Below are positions 53,848 to 63,447 of a stretch of DNA of 64,000 nucleotides, piece by piece (position 1 is the first letter of the stretch; each line of letters opens with the position of its first letter). Origin of the DNA: Desulfobacterales bacterium (GTDB lineage: Bacteria > Desulfobacterota > UBA8473); contig JACQWO010000027.1 of NCBI GenBank assembly GCA_016209225.1, positions 1 to 64,000 of the forward strand, given 5' to 3'. Position numbers and translations under genes: made by a program. The notes below the pieces were generated by a model. That model was not told where the DNA came from, searched no databases, and saw only the letters and a list, made by a program, of their open reading frames with translations.

Positions 53848-55251
53848 ATGAGAAAGATTCTATTGTTTGTGTGCTTGGTGGTTGGAGTGGCAGGTCTTTC
53901 TGTAATAGGGTTTATGGCAGTCAATGCCCAAACATCCAAGAATGCCCCAAAGGAAAAGGAATTCAGGATAGAGAGGGGTATGTCCAAGGAGGCGGTGGCG
54001 TGTATTGAGTGCCATAAGAAGGAAAGCCCTGCCATCTTTGTGGATTGGGCACACAGCCGACATGCGAACGCCAATATTACCTGTCTTGACTGCCATAAGG
54101 CAGAATCATTCGATCCGGATGTAAGTAAGGAACACTATAAACAGTATCAGAGGTCCGATCAAGGATGGGGAACCAAGAAATATAGGGTGCCTGTTTCAGC
54201 GATTGTCACCCCCAAGGACTGTTCCCGCTGCCATCCCGACGAAGCTAAACAGTACAATCGGAGCAAGCATGCAAATACAGTTGAGATCATGTGGAAGATC
54301 GACCCCTGGCTCAATAAAGGCATGAATAGTGAGATCGAACGTGCCTCGGGTTGTTATTATTGCCATGGATCGGTCTTGAAGATTAAAGATGGCAAACTGA
54401 CCCCTGAGACCTGGCCCAATGTGGGTATAGGACGTATCAATCTGGATGGGAGCAAGGGGAGTTGTACCAGTTGTCATACCCGCCATCGCTTCTCCGTTAT
54501 GGAAGCCCGTAAGCCGGAAGCCTGCGGTCAGTGTCATCTGGGCCCTGATCATCCTCAGATGGAGATATATATGGAGTCCAAGCATGGGAACATCTACACG
54601 GCATTTGGAGACAGGTATAACTGGGATGGTGCTGCCGGCACATGGACGGCCGGTGTAGACTACCGTGGTCCCACCTGTACCTCTTGCCACATGTCAGGTT
54701 CCGGTTCGGTTTTGACTACCCATGATGTTAGCGAGAGACTTTCCTGGGAGCTCCAGGCACCTCTTACAGTCCGTCCAGAGGAATTCAAGGCATTCCCGGC
54801 CAAAACCAACTGGCAGGTGGAGAGGAACAAGATGAAAGAGGTTTGCCTGAAGTGCCATGGTAAGACGTGGGTAGATGATCATTACATTAAGCTGGATAGG
54901 GTCATTCAAGAATACAACGAGGTATATTTCAAGCCCGCAAAAAAAATGTTGGATGACCTCTATACCAAGGGTCTTCTGGATAAGAGCAAAAACTTTGATG
55001 AAAAATTAGAGGTTGAATTTTACGAATTGTGGCACCATGAAGGACGCAGAGCCCGAATGGGTGCGGCGATGATGGCTCCGGATTATACCTGGTGGCATGG
55101 TTTTTATGAATTGAAGAAGAGATATAATAACTTCATGGAAGAAGCACGGGATATGCTTAAACATAAAAGGAAGGCATATAAGGCTCTGGACTTCCCCAAT
55201 GCTACCGGCACGACCAAGAAGCCGGAAGAGATTTTACCTAAAAGGAGGTAG
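53848..55251 (+). CDS. Octaheme cytochrome c, hydroxylamine oxidoreductase (HAO) family
   Basis: 467 residues with signal peptide (MRKILLFVCLVVGVAG...). Eight CxxCH sites: CIECH, CLDCH, CSRCH, CYYCH, CTSCH, CGQCH, CTSCH, CLKCH. HAO-type blocks include SRHANANITCLDC, ESKHGNIY, and near the C-terminus PDYTWWHGFYELKKRY, the area where the cross-linking Tyr of true HAO is found. Paired with a quinol-oxidising NapC/NrfH-type cytochrome it more probably works in the reductive direction (nitrite or hydroxylamine to ammonia), as reported for epsilon-HAO of Campylobacterota. Its stop overlaps a convergent gene by 18 bases. Confidence 0.9.
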   Translation: MRKILLFVCLVVGVAGLSVIGFMAVNAQTSKNAPKEKEFRIERGMSKEAVACIECHKKESPAIFVDWAHSRHANANITCLDCHKAESFDPDVSKEHYKQYQRSDQGWGTKKYRVPVSAIVTPKDCSRCHPDEAKQYNRSKHANTVEIMWKIDPWLNKGMNSEIERASGCYYCHGSVLKIKDGKLTPETWPNVGIGRINLDGSKGSCTSCHTRHRFSVMEARKPEACGQCHLGPDHPQMEIYMESKHGNIYTAFGDRYNWDGAAGTWTAGVDYRGPTCTSCHMSGSGSVLTTHDVSERLSWELQAPLTVRPEEFKAFPAKTNWQVERNKMKEVCLKCHGKTWVDDHYIKLDRVIQEYNEVYFKPAKKMLDDLYTKGLLDKSKNFDEKLEVEFYELWHHEGRRARMGAAMMAPDYTWWHGFYELKKRYNNFMEEARDMLKHKRKAYKALDFPNATGTTKKPEEILPKRR

Positions 55252-56064
55252 AGATGCGCCGCACTGTTTCAGAAAATCGTCCATATCTCCTTCCTTTCGT
55301 ATTCCTAAACGAGTGAGGGCGAAGTCGTACCTGACCGGGTCATCAGGAGAGATTGTCCTGAAGGCAGCAGTTATCTCGGAGGCAGTGCGTATGTCTGCTT
55401 GTTTCCGTCTTGTTAACTTCAGGGCAAGGCAGATCCTGTGCATGTGGGTATCAAGAGGAACGATGAGTTTGGAAGCAGGCACCATATCCCATCCCCCTGG
55501 GTCTACTTCATCCTCCCTCACCATCCAGCGCAGGAAAAGGTTCAGCCGTTTGCATGCACTGCCTTTCGTTGGAGAGGGTAAGAGGCTGGTAGACCTGCCG
55601 TTGTGCTCAGCGGTCAATTCCTCAGCAAAGGCTGAAATCGCCGGCAGGATTGTACTGTCACGATCATTCATGCCGGCAGCAAAACATGCATGAAGAGAAC
55701 CATACCGTTCGATAACGCCTTTGATCCCCAAAAGCATCGATACAAGATCTTCTCCCGTGGTAAACCGATGTTTGAACCCTGCAAAGTCAGAAAGAAGCGC
55801 TTCCCTCGAAGCCTGGTTCAGAAAGATATATGGAGATGGCTGCATCCGCTCCTGCACTAAGGAAAAACTTTTCAGTATCTGTTGAACCCTTCCATAAGCA
55901 AGGGACGAGGCAACGAGACCAACTATCTCACGGTCTCTAATATCTTCGTAATGGTATAAGAACTCCAGGGGATCTGGATGGACGAACTCTCGTCGGTTGT
56001 ATCTGGTATAAAGGTTGTCAAGAACTCTTTTTTTAAGCATTGGCAAGATGTAAGCATTCACCAC
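55234..56064 (-). CDS. DUF2400 / TIGR02757 family protein
   Basis: 276 residues. Blocks typical of the family: VHPDPLEFLYHY near 28, VASSLAYGRVQQILKS near 51, LNLFLRWMVREDEVDPGGW near 172, and PLDTHMHRIC near 202. It resembles HhH-GPD-type helical proteins; function unknown. Start could also be at MLKKRV eight codons in. Convergent with the octaheme cytochrome gene. Confidence 0.87.
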   Translation of the reverse strand: MVNAYILPMLKKRVLDNLYTRYNRREFVHPDPLEFLYHYEDIRDREIVGLVASSLAYGRVQQILKSFSLVQERMQPSPYIFLNQASREALLSDFAGFKHRFTTGEDLVSMLLGIKGVIERYGSLHACFAAGMNDRDSTILPAISAFAEELTAEHNGRSTSLLPSPTKGSACKRLNLFLRWMVREDEVDPGGWDMVPASKLIVPLDTHMHRICLALKLTRRKQADIRTASEITAAFRTISPDDPVRYDFALTRLGIRKEGDMDDFLKQCGASLPPFR

Positions 56065-56125
56065 TATATATTGTTACCGTTGGGACAATGAGCGAATCTG
56101 CAGCATTCAAAGGGGTTAGGAAGAG

Positions 56126-56461
56126 TTAGAACATTATAGGGTCTATACGCATTAAGACTTCATGGAGTAAATCTTCCGGGCATTTGCTAATGTAGACCGC
56201 ATTTCTAGCTCCGTAATCAAGCGAACGCAACTGATCTGCCATGATTATCCCTGTAACTTTTTTACTCTCGGGTATGGCGACATAAAATGGATTTTTACGT
56301 TTTGTGTTGCTGATGGGACAAACAAAAACGAACCCCATCTTTTTATTAAAAGCGCTATGACTTACGACTAAAGCCTGCCTGCTTCCCTTTTGTTCATGTC
56401 CAGTTTGTGGGTTAAAATTAAGGCGAATAAAATCTCCGCGTTTTGGGATATAGCCTACCAA
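56126..56461 (-). CDS. mazF: MazF/PemK-type mRNA interferase toxin
   Basis: 111 residues. PKRGDFIRLNFNPQTGHEQ near 5-23, ALVVSHSAFN, VCPISNTKR near 49, and ADQLRSLDYGAR near 76, all MazF blocks. Sequence-specific endoribonuclease. Its start overlaps the antitoxin stop by seven bases. Confidence 0.95.
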   Translation of the reverse strand: MVGYIPKRGDFIRLNFNPQTGHEQKGSRQALVVSHSAFNKKMGFVFVCPISNTKRKNPFYVAIPESKKVTGIIMADQLRSLDYGARNAVYISKCPEDLLHEVLMRIDPIMF

Positions 56462-56706
56462 ACTTCCTCTCCTTCAGGTTTGCCCCATGAAACTTCTACG
56501 CCGGGTTCTTGCACTTGGGCGAGCAACTCTTCTAATGTGTATTTCTTTTGGTGAGACAAGGGCTTTAAAACCAATTTTCCATCCTCTAATGAGCAACTTA
56601 CCCGATCTTTTAGACCCAGGTGGAGTGACTCTAATACATGCTTTGGAAGTCGAATACCAAGCGAATTACCCCATTTCCCAATTTGTAACTCCATATTATC
56701 TTGCAT
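56455..56706 (-). CDS. mazE: MazE-type antitoxin (AbrB fold)
   Basis: 83 residues. The swapped-hairpin DNA-binding part reads IGKWGNSLGIRLPKHVLES (about 7-25), and a C-terminal acidic tail neutralises MazF. A near-palindrome ATATACATCGTATAT just upstream (56727-56741) is a likely autoregulatory operator. Confidence 0.94.
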   Translation of the reverse strand: MQDNMELQIGKWGNSLGIRLPKHVLESLHLGLKDRVSCSLEDGKLVLKPLSHQKKYTLEELLAQVQEPGVEVSWGKPEGEEVW

Positions 56707-56859
56707 ATTTATGCCTCCTTACATATACAATATACATCGTATATACGCAATGGGAGAATGTCAATTTAAAAATTGGTTTATGTCAGCAACACGTGATATG
56801 TACGGTTTATAGCACACAATATGTCCGGTTAATATATGTCATCTATAGGGAGGTGACAT

Positions 56860-57057
56860 ATGAGACGGACAGAGATGCTACAGGAGATCCGGGAGATGCG
56901 ATTTGAAGAAGTTTATTTTGGATGGAACGAGAGTCGGCTGAGCCAGGAGGAGGAGGCAAGGATTATAGTGGTAAGTGATCGGACATTTAGGAGATATATT
57001 AATCGTTATGAAGAGACTGGAGTAGAAGGTTTATTGGACAATTCTATTTGTTCTTGA
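56860..57057 (+). pseudogene. ISNCY-family transposase, N-terminal fragment
   Basis: 65 residues: MRRTEMLQEIREMRFEEVYFG and a helix-turn-helix (SDRTFRRYINRYEETGVEG), then LLDNSICS and a stop. Full-length ISNCY transposases continue for several hundred residues. The 3' cut point (GGACAATTCTATTTGTT) is identical to that of the remnant at 1481-1590. Confidence 0.75.
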
Positions 57058-57129
57058 CACCACTCCGCATCTTTTATCAAAAACATAAATTCCTTGACAT
57101 GCCGATAGGGCGTTGATATTGTATTTTAA

Positions 57130-57250
57130 GGCTCTTTCTCAAAGTGAGAGGGTAAGCCCCCTCTCGATGGGAGGGGTTAGGAGAGGGGAAGTATTTGAAA
57201 CAGCTTCCATTGAGAGAAAGGACATTGCCCACTTGAAATGAGAAAGAGCC
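57130..57250. repeat. MITE-like repeat, family G
   Basis: 121 bases with perfect 12-base terminal inverted repeats GGCTCTTTCTCA and TGAGAAAGAGCC. Interior contains CCCCCTCTCGATGGGAGGGG. It occupies most of the gap before hisB. No second copy in this window. Confidence 0.75.
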
Positions 57251-57277
57251 AAAAATATATATAAGTAGAGGGTTATA

Positions 57278-57865
57278 ATGAAAAGAAAAGCCAGGATTGA
57301 AAGAAAAACTTCAGAAACAGATATTAAAATAGATATCAGCGTAGATGGTTCGGGGCAATATCAGATAGACACCTCTGTCCCCTTTATGGATCATATGTTG
57401 TCTTTGATGGCCAAACACGGCTTCTTTGATTTAAAGATTAAGGCCAGTGGTGATACCAATGTAGATTTACATCATACCGTAGAGGATGTGGGTATATGTC
57501 TGGGTGAAGGATTTAAACAGGCATTGGGGAAGAAGGATGGAATAGTAAGATACGGTGAAGCATCGGTGCCTATGGTTGAGGCTATGGCCTCGGTTGTGCT
57601 GGATATCTCAGACAGACCTTTTCTGGTTTATAACAGTAAACTGAAGAAAGGGAAAACAGGTGGATTTGATACAGAGCTGATATGGGAATTCTTCAGGGCA
57701 TTTAGCAGCAGCGCGGGAATAACATTACATATCAATGTTATGTATGGTAAGGACACCCATCATACAATTGAGGCCGTCTTTAAGGCCTTTGGCCGGGCGC
57801 TAGATAAAGCCACCACCGTTGACAAGAGAATAGAAGGGGTGATGTCCACAAAGGGCAAGTTATAA
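57278..57865 (+). CDS. hisB: Imidazoleglycerol-phosphate dehydratase
   Basis: 195 residues. Mn-binding His clusters: [15 protein letters not shown] near 65 and [17 protein letters not shown] near 163. [15 protein letters not shown] near 29. Monofunctional HisB; seventh step of histidine synthesis. hisH starts at the next base after the stop. Confidence 0.97.
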   Translation: MKRKARIERKTSETDIKIDISVDGSGQYQIDTSVPFMDHMLSLMAKHGFFDLKIKASGDTNVDLHHTVEDVGICLGEGFKQALGKKDGIVRYGEASVPMVEAMASVVLDISDRPFLVYNSKLKKGKTGGFDTELIWEFFRAFSSSAGITLHINVMYGKDTHHTIEAVFKAFGRALDKATTVDKRIEGVMSTKGKL

Positions 57866-58522
57866 ATGGCGAAGGGTTTGACTGCTGTAATAGATTACGG
57901 GATGGGAAACCTTAGAAGTGTCCAAAAGGCATTGGAAAAGATTGGCAGCAGAACAATCATAGCCAATACTCCAGGGCAGGTTTCAGATGCATCTTCAGTG
58001 ATATTGCCGGGTGTGGGAGCATTTGCAAAATGCATGAACAATCTGGAAAAGCTAGGCATTGTGGATTCTATATACAGATCTATCGAAGCAGGTAAACCTT
58101 TTCTGGGGATATGCCTGGGGCTACAGATTTTATTCACGGAAAGCGAAGAGTTTGGCAACCCAAAGGGGTTGAATATCATCAAAGGAAGGGTAGTACGGTT
58201 CCCAACCAATCTTACAGGGACTGACAGTGATAACCCAATGCCCATGGCAAAATTAAAGGTCCCACACATGGGTTGGAATTCTTTGAAGTTTAGAAAAAGG
58301 GCGCCTGTTTATGAACGTATAGATGACGGTTCATATTTGTATTTTGTTCATTCGTTCTATGTTGTCCCCGAAGATGAGAATATAGTGTCAACCACAACAA
58401 CTCATGGAATCGAGTTCACATCCAGCATCTGGAAGGACAACATCATTGCCATGCAGTTCCACCCGGAAAAGAGCCAAAAGTTAGGATTACAGATTTTGAA
58501 AAATTTCAGTGAATTAAAATAG
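57866..58522 (+). CDS. hisH: Imidazole glycerol phosphate synthase, glutaminase subunit
   Basis: 218 residues. Class I glutaminase: DYGMGNLRSVQKAL near 10, nucleophile Cys in GICLGLQILF near 83, His-Glu in MQFHPEKSQKLG near 199. Supplies ammonia to HisF (60081). Confidence 0.97.
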   Translation: MAKGLTAVIDYGMGNLRSVQKALEKIGSRTIIANTPGQVSDASSVILPGVGAFAKCMNNLEKLGIVDSIYRSIEAGKPFLGICLGLQILFTESEEFGNPKGLNIIKGRVVRFPTNLTGTDSDNPMPMAKLKVPHMGWNSLKFRKRAPVYERIDDGSYLYFVHSFYVVPEDENIVSTTTTHGIEFTSSIWKDNIIAMQFHPEKSQKLGLQILKNFSELK

Positions 58523-58535
58523 AAGGAGGGACCTC

Positions 58536-59270
58536 GTGCGTTTTTCTCATGTTGAAATGGGCAGGACGGACATGAACAAAAGGTGTATATCGCCTTTCAT
58601 AAGATTAATGGTTATTTTGACAAGCCTTACAATGATAGGGTGTACACAATTGAAAGCCGCAAAGGTCCCCCAACCTGCTGTTGAAAAGATACCTGGCATT
58701 AATACAATCGCCATAATACCATTTCAAACAATAGTAAAAGAAACAAAAAAAGGGGGAGTTGTTAGTTGCCCAATATGTGGAAACTTATTTAAAAGTGGGG
58801 AGATTGTGCCAAATGCTGAAAAAAGACTTACCCAACTCTTCTATCAGAGGCTGAATGCTTTAGAGGCTTATAGAGTATTACCCATAGATCAAGCAGGGGA
58901 AGCTATTTCCAGGGCGTTATATGACGATTTAAAAGCCTCCCATCTTAAGATGGCTGTTCGGGTCGGAAAAGAACTCAATGCAGATGCCGTTTTATCAGGT
59001 TTTGTATTTCATTACCGAGAGCGCAAAGGATATGCTTATTCCGTTAATAGGCCGGCATCAGTAGCGTTCGAGGTGCACCTCATCAGCCTAAAAGAGAATA
59101 ACAGTATCTGGGAAGGTTCCTTTGACGAAACCCAAAAATCTCTCAGTGAAAATGTACTCAAACTATATGCTTTTCTCAAAATAGGAAGCAAGTGGTTAAC
59201 TGCGGATGAGCTGGCTGAACAGGGTGTTGAGGAGGTGCTGAAAAAATTCCCCGGATTAAGAAGAAAATAG
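58536..59270 (+). CDS. Lipoprotein with CsgG/LpoB-like features, inserted in the his cluster
   Basis: The GTG at 58536 has AGGAGGG seven bases upstream and is kept; ATG 58572 (MNKRCISPFIRL) gives a better signal peptide and may be the real start. Lipobox MIGC follows a hydrophobic stretch, so it is probably an outer- or inner-membrane lipoprotein of about 230 residues. The body (AIIPFQTIV, LFYQRLNALEAYRVLP, VGKELNADAVLSGFVFHY, SLKENNSIWEGSFDE) resembles small lipoproteins that assemble secretion pores or envelope complexes. A CPICG pair lies near 75. Location between hisH and hisA looks incidental. Confidence 0.75.
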   Translation: MRFSHVEMGRTDMNKRCISPFIRLMVILTSLTMIGCTQLKAAKVPQPAVEKIPGINTIAIIPFQTIVKETKKGGVVSCPICGNLFKSGEIVPNAEKRLTQLFYQRLNALEAYRVLPIDQAGEAISRALYDDLKASHLKMAVRVGKELNADAVLSGFVFHYRERKGYAYSVNRPASVAFEVHLISLKENNSIWEGSFDETQKSLSENVLKLYAFLKIGSKWLTADELAEQGVEEVLKKFPGLRRK

Positions 59271-59285
59271 CATGGATTACGTCTT

Positions 59286-60014
59286 GTGATTATTATACCA
59301 GCCATTGATTTAAAAGAGGGAAAATGCGTTCGCCTTATGCAAGGTAAGATGGATAAAGTCACTGTCTTTTCCAATGACCCTGTTGACATAGCTATGAGAT
59401 GGGAAGATAGAGGGGCTGAGTTAATACATATTGTAGATCTGGATGGATCCATTGCAGGCAGCCCAAAGAACACAGAGGTTATAGAAAAGATAGTCAAATC
59501 AATAAACGTTCCCATCCAGCTTGGCGGTGGAATAAGAGACCTGGCTACCATTAACCAGTACATCTCAATTGGTGTAAGCAGGGTTATCATGGGGACGATG
59601 GCCCTTGAAGCCCCCGATTTGATAAAACAAGCCTGTCAGCTGCATCCGGGAAGGATATTGGTTGGTATTGATGCAAAGGACGGAAGGGTTGCTATCAGGG
59701 GTTGGACTGAGGTTACCAAAAAGAAGGCAGTAGATGCAGCAAAAGAAGTTGAAGGTTTTGGTGTTGCAGCCTTTATTTTTACTGATATTAAAAGGGACGG
59801 AATGCAGACAGGCCCAAATATAGAGAACACAAAGAAGCTGGCTCAATCTGTGACCGTTCCCGTTATAGCCTCGGGTGGAGTGAATACCATCAGTGATATC
59901 GAGGATCTTATGAAGATAGAAGAATACGGGGTTTGTGGGGTTATAGTTGGAAGGGCAATCTATACAAACTCCCTTAGATTGGAAGATGCGATAAGATTGA
60001 CTCGTGAATCGTGA
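59286..60014 (+). CDS. hisA: Phosphoribosylformimino-5-aminoimidazole carboxamide ribotide isomerase
   Basis: 242 residues, (beta/alpha)8 barrel, start GTG. Catalytic Asp in [14 protein letters not shown] near 8, second Asp region [14 protein letters not shown] near 130, phosphate-binding GGGIRDL near 80 and ASGGVNT near 175. Fourth step of histidine synthesis. Confidence 0.97.
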   Translation: MIIIPAIDLKEGKCVRLMQGKMDKVTVFSNDPVDIAMRWEDRGAELIHIVDLDGSIAGSPKNTEVIEKIVKSINVPIQLGGGIRDLATINQYISIGVSRVIMGTMALEAPDLIKQACQLHPGRILVGIDAKDGRVAIRGWTEVTKKKAVDAAKEVEGFGVAAFIFTDIKRDGMQTGPNIENTKKLAQSVTVPVIASGGVNTISDIEDLMKIEEYGVCGVIVGRAIYTNSLRLEDAIRLTRES

Positions 60015-60068
60015 GTCGTAATTGGAATAAAAATAAAAGCCCCATTCCCGATTTACGGCTTACGGGAT
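60002..60068. repeat. Small palindromic repeat between hisA and hisF
   Basis: GTGAATCGTGAGTCGTAATTGGAA on one side (shown in parts: GAATCGTGAGTCGTAATTGG) and CCCGATTTACGGCTTACGGG on the other make an imperfect hairpin around an A-rich centre. Overlaps the hisA stop. Confidence 0.45.
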
Positions 60069-60080
60069 AAGAGGTTACCG

Positions 60081-60839
60081 ATGTTAGCTAAAAGGATAAT
60101 ACCCTGTCTGGATGTCAAGGATGGGCGTGTAGTTAAAGGGATAAACTTCGTTAGTCTCAGAGATGCAGGCGACCCTGTTGAAAATGCCAGGGTGTACGAC
60201 CAGCAAGGAGCAGATGAACTCACCTTCCTGGATATCACCGCCTCTCATGAGAAGCGAGATATAATACTCACTGTAGTTGAGAGGACAGCAGAAGAGGTAT
60301 TTATGCCCCTTACCGTTGGTGGCGGGATTCGGAATCTTGAGGATATCCGCAACCTGCTCAATGCCGGTGCAGATAAGGTCTCTATAAATACCGCTGCTGT
60401 GAATAACCCGGGCTTTGTAAGAGAGGCAGCTGAAATGTTTGGAAGCCAGTGCATTGTTGTAGCGGTAGATGCAAAGAGGACAGGAAACGGGAGATGGGAA
60501 GTATATACCCACGGCGGCAGAAGACCAACAGGCATAGATGCACTGGAGTGGGTAAAAAAAATGGAGGGGATGGGGGCAGGAGAGATACTGCTTACCAGTA
60601 TGGACTGTGATGGCACCAAGAATGGTTATGATATTGAACTAACGAGGGCTGTCTCTGACCTTATAGACATTCCGGTAATAGCCTCTGGAGGGGCAGGCAC
60701 CCTGGAACACCTATATGATGCCCTTATGGGTGGGAATGCCGATGCCGTTTTAGCTGCTTCCATCTTCCATTATAGAGAATATACTATTCGTGAGGCAAAG
60801 GAATACCTGAGAGAAAGGGGTATCTGTGTTAGGATTTAG
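60081..60839 (+). CDS. hisF: Imidazole glycerol phosphate synthase, cyclase subunit
   Basis: 252 residues. Catalytic Asp in [13 protein letters not shown] near 11, [10 protein letters not shown] near 51, [10 protein letters not shown] near 82, second Asp in [13 protein letters not shown] near 175, phosphate sites ASGGAGT near 200. Overlaps the convergent lipoprotein gene by four bases. Confidence 0.98.
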   Translation: MLAKRIIPCLDVKDGRVVKGINFVSLRDAGDPVENARVYDQQGADELTFLDITASHEKRDIILTVVERTAEEVFMPLTVGGGIRNLEDIRNLLNAGADKVSINTAAVNNPGFVREAAEMFGSQCIVVAVDAKRTGNGRWEVYTHGGRRPTGIDALEWVKKMEGMGAGEILLTSMDCDGTKNGYDIELTRAVSDLIDIPVIASGGAGTLEHLYDALMGGNADAVLAASIFHYREYTIREAKEYLRERGICVRI

Positions 60840-61468
60840 CCCTTAATTTTTGCAAGACACCCATAAACATCCGATATAATCATCCCTGAAATCCTTGACA
60901 TTGCTCTGCTCATTGCCTCTGCAAGTGCACGCGGGTTTTTCTGCCTGCATGGCTCTCTGACACTGTATCGCTTTTGAAAAAGTATACTTCTGCTTATGTC
61001 TGGTTCATTTTCCGTCATTAAGGCGATGTTTACAGAAAGAACGCCCTCCCATAAGTCCTTGTTATCCTGTTCAAAGAATTCATCAACAGTACCTTCAATA
61101 ATGTGGGATGAAGACATCCTGCTGTTTAAGACAATTACCCCTTTAAAAAGGGAAGATTGTCTCATATCTCTTGCCAGAAAATAGGTAACAAGATCGCCCG
61201 GGTTGGCATGCCATTTGTGGTAGTTATATGTATCCCTTTTGAACTGTTTTTCCCTGTAGACGATTCTATTGGAATTGTATAAAGGTGCCACACTGAACCG
61301 ATCAATCCGTATAACAAAAGGAAGGGAAGAGAACTCCATTACCTTAGGAGGATCGTATTCCAGGGTATAATAATCTATCTTTCTGATTGGCTTCTTTATA
61401 CCAAGGCATCCTCCTATAAATAGAGTAAGAAGGACAAATAAAAAAAATGCTTTCCTCACAGAATCCAT
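60836..61468 (-). CDS. ABC-type transport auxiliary lipoprotein (MlaC/PqiC-like role)
   Basis: Start chosen at 61468 ([14 protein letters not shown]), which begins a lipoprotein signal with lipobox FIGGC; the frame to 61549 runs through a palindromic repeat. 210 residues with the DUF330/ABC_trans_aux pattern: [31 protein letters not shown] and a C-terminal [11 protein letters not shown] helix. Such lipoproteins complete MCE-type ABC transporters at the outer membrane. It is last in the mla run. Confidence 0.85.
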   Translation of the reverse strand: MDSVRKAFFLFVLLTLFIGGCLGIKKPIRKIDYYTLEYDPPKVMEFSSLPFVIRIDRFSVAPLYNSNRIVYREKQFKRDTYNYHKWHANPGDLVTYFLARDMRQSSLFKGVIVLNSRMSSSHIIEGTVDEFFEQDNKDLWEGVLSVNIALMTENEPDISRSILFQKRYSVREPCRQKNPRALAEAMSRAMSRISGMIISDVYGCLAKIKG

Positions 61469-61510
61469 AGGGGTATCTCCCGTTATTATCTTTGAGATTT
61501 TTGCACAAGC

Positions 61511-61608
61511 CTGCCAAGAGCATTGGAGAGCTTTGAAGAAGTCCCCCAAAATCCCGATAAAATCGGGATGAATTCGCTCTCAGGGGACTTCTTTAAAGCT
61601 CTTGGCAG
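61511..61608. repeat. Palindromic repeat, family H
   Basis: Arms CTGCCAAGAG, GAGCTTTGAAGAAGTCCCC and GGGGACTTCTTTAAAGCTC, TTGGCAG, with a nested ATCCCGATAAAATCGGGAT stem-loop in the centre. It fills the gap between mlaD and the auxiliary lipoprotein gene. Confidence 0.7.
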
Positions 61609-61624
61609 AAAAGTGGCGATCGTT

Positions 61625-62644
61625 TTAGTCAGTGTCCGGTTCAACCTTTTTTGAAGGGGGTGGTTCTCCAAAGAAGAGTTGAGCCGGCTGGTTAGAAAGG
61701 AGTTCTATTAACCTGTTTAAGTTTTCGGTTGCCTTCTCAAGGTTATCCAGCGTTGCAGGAAGATGACGATTCAGGCTTGAAATGCCTTTATCCGCATCCT
61801 TTATCAGATCAAGCCCATCTCCCAGGATAATATTGGCTTTCTTCATAGAGCGTTTAAGATCGTAAATTGCTTCCGCAAATTCTTTTTCGTTGTCTGCGAC
61901 AATCCTGTCAAGCCTGGTAATGGTTTTATTTAGCCGGGAAACTGTCTCATTGGCATCGCTTGCAAGGGGACTTAAGGTTGAGGTCGCCTTTTCAACAGAG
62001 TCTATAACCTTGTTCCATCTTTGGTCATCAAGGATCCTTTGGACCCTCTCCAGGGACGATCTGATATCAGATGATACGCCTTTAATCTGGGTGTCTTCAA
62101 TAGCCTGATTTATCTTATCAATCGTCGATTTCAGTTTGTCTGATATCCCTTTCATATCCAGTGACCTTAGTTGACTTATTACATCATCCACACCTTCGAA
62201 GAGCTTTTTTATGCCTGATGGTTTTGTGACAATAACAGGATATTGGGGGGAGAAATTTAGCCTGGGGGAAAGATTCGGTTCCCCATGTTTTTTTTGATCA
62301 AGTTCTACAAACATTATTCCGGTAATACCTACCGACTTGAGTCGAGCGACTATGTTTTTCCGGCTTTCTTTAGATTCCAGCCCTTTTTCTATTTTTAATA
62401 CAACCTGAATCAGGTTCGCATCAGGGGCAACACCAATACTATCAACACGGCCAATAGACACACCCCTGTACTTTACAGGGGAATCTTTGTCTAACCCCTG
62501 TACTGATTCGTCAAAGTAAGCAACATAGAGCCGCCCTTTTTCAAAATAGCTGGACATCCCGATCCATATAACGGCAACTATGGTTACGGCAAATCCAATT
62601 ACTACAAATAAACCCACTGAAAATTTGGTTCTTAAAGAAGCCAT
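61625..62644 (-). CDS. mlaD: MlaD-type MCE-domain lipid-binding protein
   Basis: 339 residues. One N-terminal membrane helix (about 10-30), an MCE domain at about 38-115 (VAYFDESVQGLDKDSPVKYR landmark, GVSIGRVDSIGV), then a long helical stretch with repeated heptads (150-320), longer than E. coli MlaD. Periplasmic hexameric lipid shuttle of the Mla system that moves phospholipids between outer and inner membrane. Three bases after mlaF. Confidence 0.93.
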   Translation of the reverse strand: MASLRTKFSVGLFVVIGFAVTIVAVIWIGMSSYFEKGRLYVAYFDESVQGLDKDSPVKYRGVSIGRVDSIGVAPDANLIQVVLKIEKGLESKESRKNIVARLKSVGITGIMFVELDQKKHGEPNLSPRLNFSPQYPVIVTKPSGIKKLFEGVDDVISQLRSLDMKGISDKLKSTIDKINQAIEDTQIKGVSSDIRSSLERVQRILDDQRWNKVIDSVEKATSTLSPLASDANETVSRLNKTITRLDRIVADNEKEFAEAIYDLKRSMKKANIILGDGLDLIKDADKGISSLNRHLPATLDNLEKATENLNRLIELLSNQPAQLFFGEPPPSKKVEPDTD

Positions 62645-62646
62645 TA

Positions 62647-63420
62647 TTAAATCCTATTTTTTGCCTCTGAATTGGCCATTCTGTTGAAAAACTGCCTGAC
62701 AAACGGATTTTGACTGTGATCTTTAAGGAATCTGGGGTCTCCTTCAGCAATTATACCTTTTGTGCTTTTATCAAGCATGATAACCCTCTGTGCAACACCA
62801 AAAATGCTCTCAAGTTCATGGGTTATTATAACTATTGTCGTACCGATACTCTTATTGATATGTAAAATAAGCTCATCGATCTCTGCTGAAATTATCGGAT
62901 CCAACCCCCCTGTTGGTTCATCAAGAAAGACTATTTTAGGACTAAGGGCTAATGCCCTGGCAAACCCGGCTCTCTTTTTCATTCCCCCGCTAATCTTAGA
63001 GGGTAAGTAATCTTCATAACCTGCAAGACCGACGATGCAAAGCTTCATCCTGACAAAATCAGTTATAGTGTTTTTGGGAAGATTGGAATATTCTGCAATG
63101 GGAAGCGCTACATTTTCTGCAATGGTCATGGATCCGAAAAGTGCGCTTCCCTGGAATAGAACCCCTGTTTTTCTTAAAGCAGCATGAAATGTGTCGTCAT
63201 CGCATGAAGTAATGTCATCACCATCTATAAACACCTTGCCCGAAAAGGGGCTATCCATGCCGAGCATATGTCTCATTAATGTGGTTTTCCCGCATCCGCT
63301 GACACCCATGATAACAAGTATCTCTCCTTCAAAAACGTCAAAGCTTATATTATCAAGGATGAGATCCTCGCCGTATCGTGCAACCAGGTTTTTTACCTGG
63401 ATAATCGCTTTTTTTTCCAT
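62647..63420 (-). CDS. mlaF: MlaF-type ABC transporter ATP-binding protein
   Basis: 257 residues. Walker A GVSGCGKTTLMRH near 38, signature ISGGMKKRAGFARAL near 143, Walker B IVFLDEPTGGLDPI near 163. ATPase of the phospholipid transporter. The stop-to-start gap with mlaD is two bases. Confidence 0.96.
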   Translation of the reverse strand: MEKKAIIQVKNLVARYGEDLILDNISFDVFEGEILVIMGVSGCGKTTLMRHMLGMDSPFSGKVFIDGDDITSCDDDTFHAALRKTGVLFQGSALFGSMTIAENVALPIAEYSNLPKNTITDFVRMKLCIVGLAGYEDYLPSKISGGMKKRAGFARALALSPKIVFLDEPTGGLDPIISAEIDELILHINKSIGTTIVIITHELESIFGVAQRVIMLDKSTKGIIAEGDPRFLKDHSQNPFVRQFFNRMANSEAKNRI

Positions 63421-63447
63421 AAATTTTGATGGCTTCGTAAATTTTGA

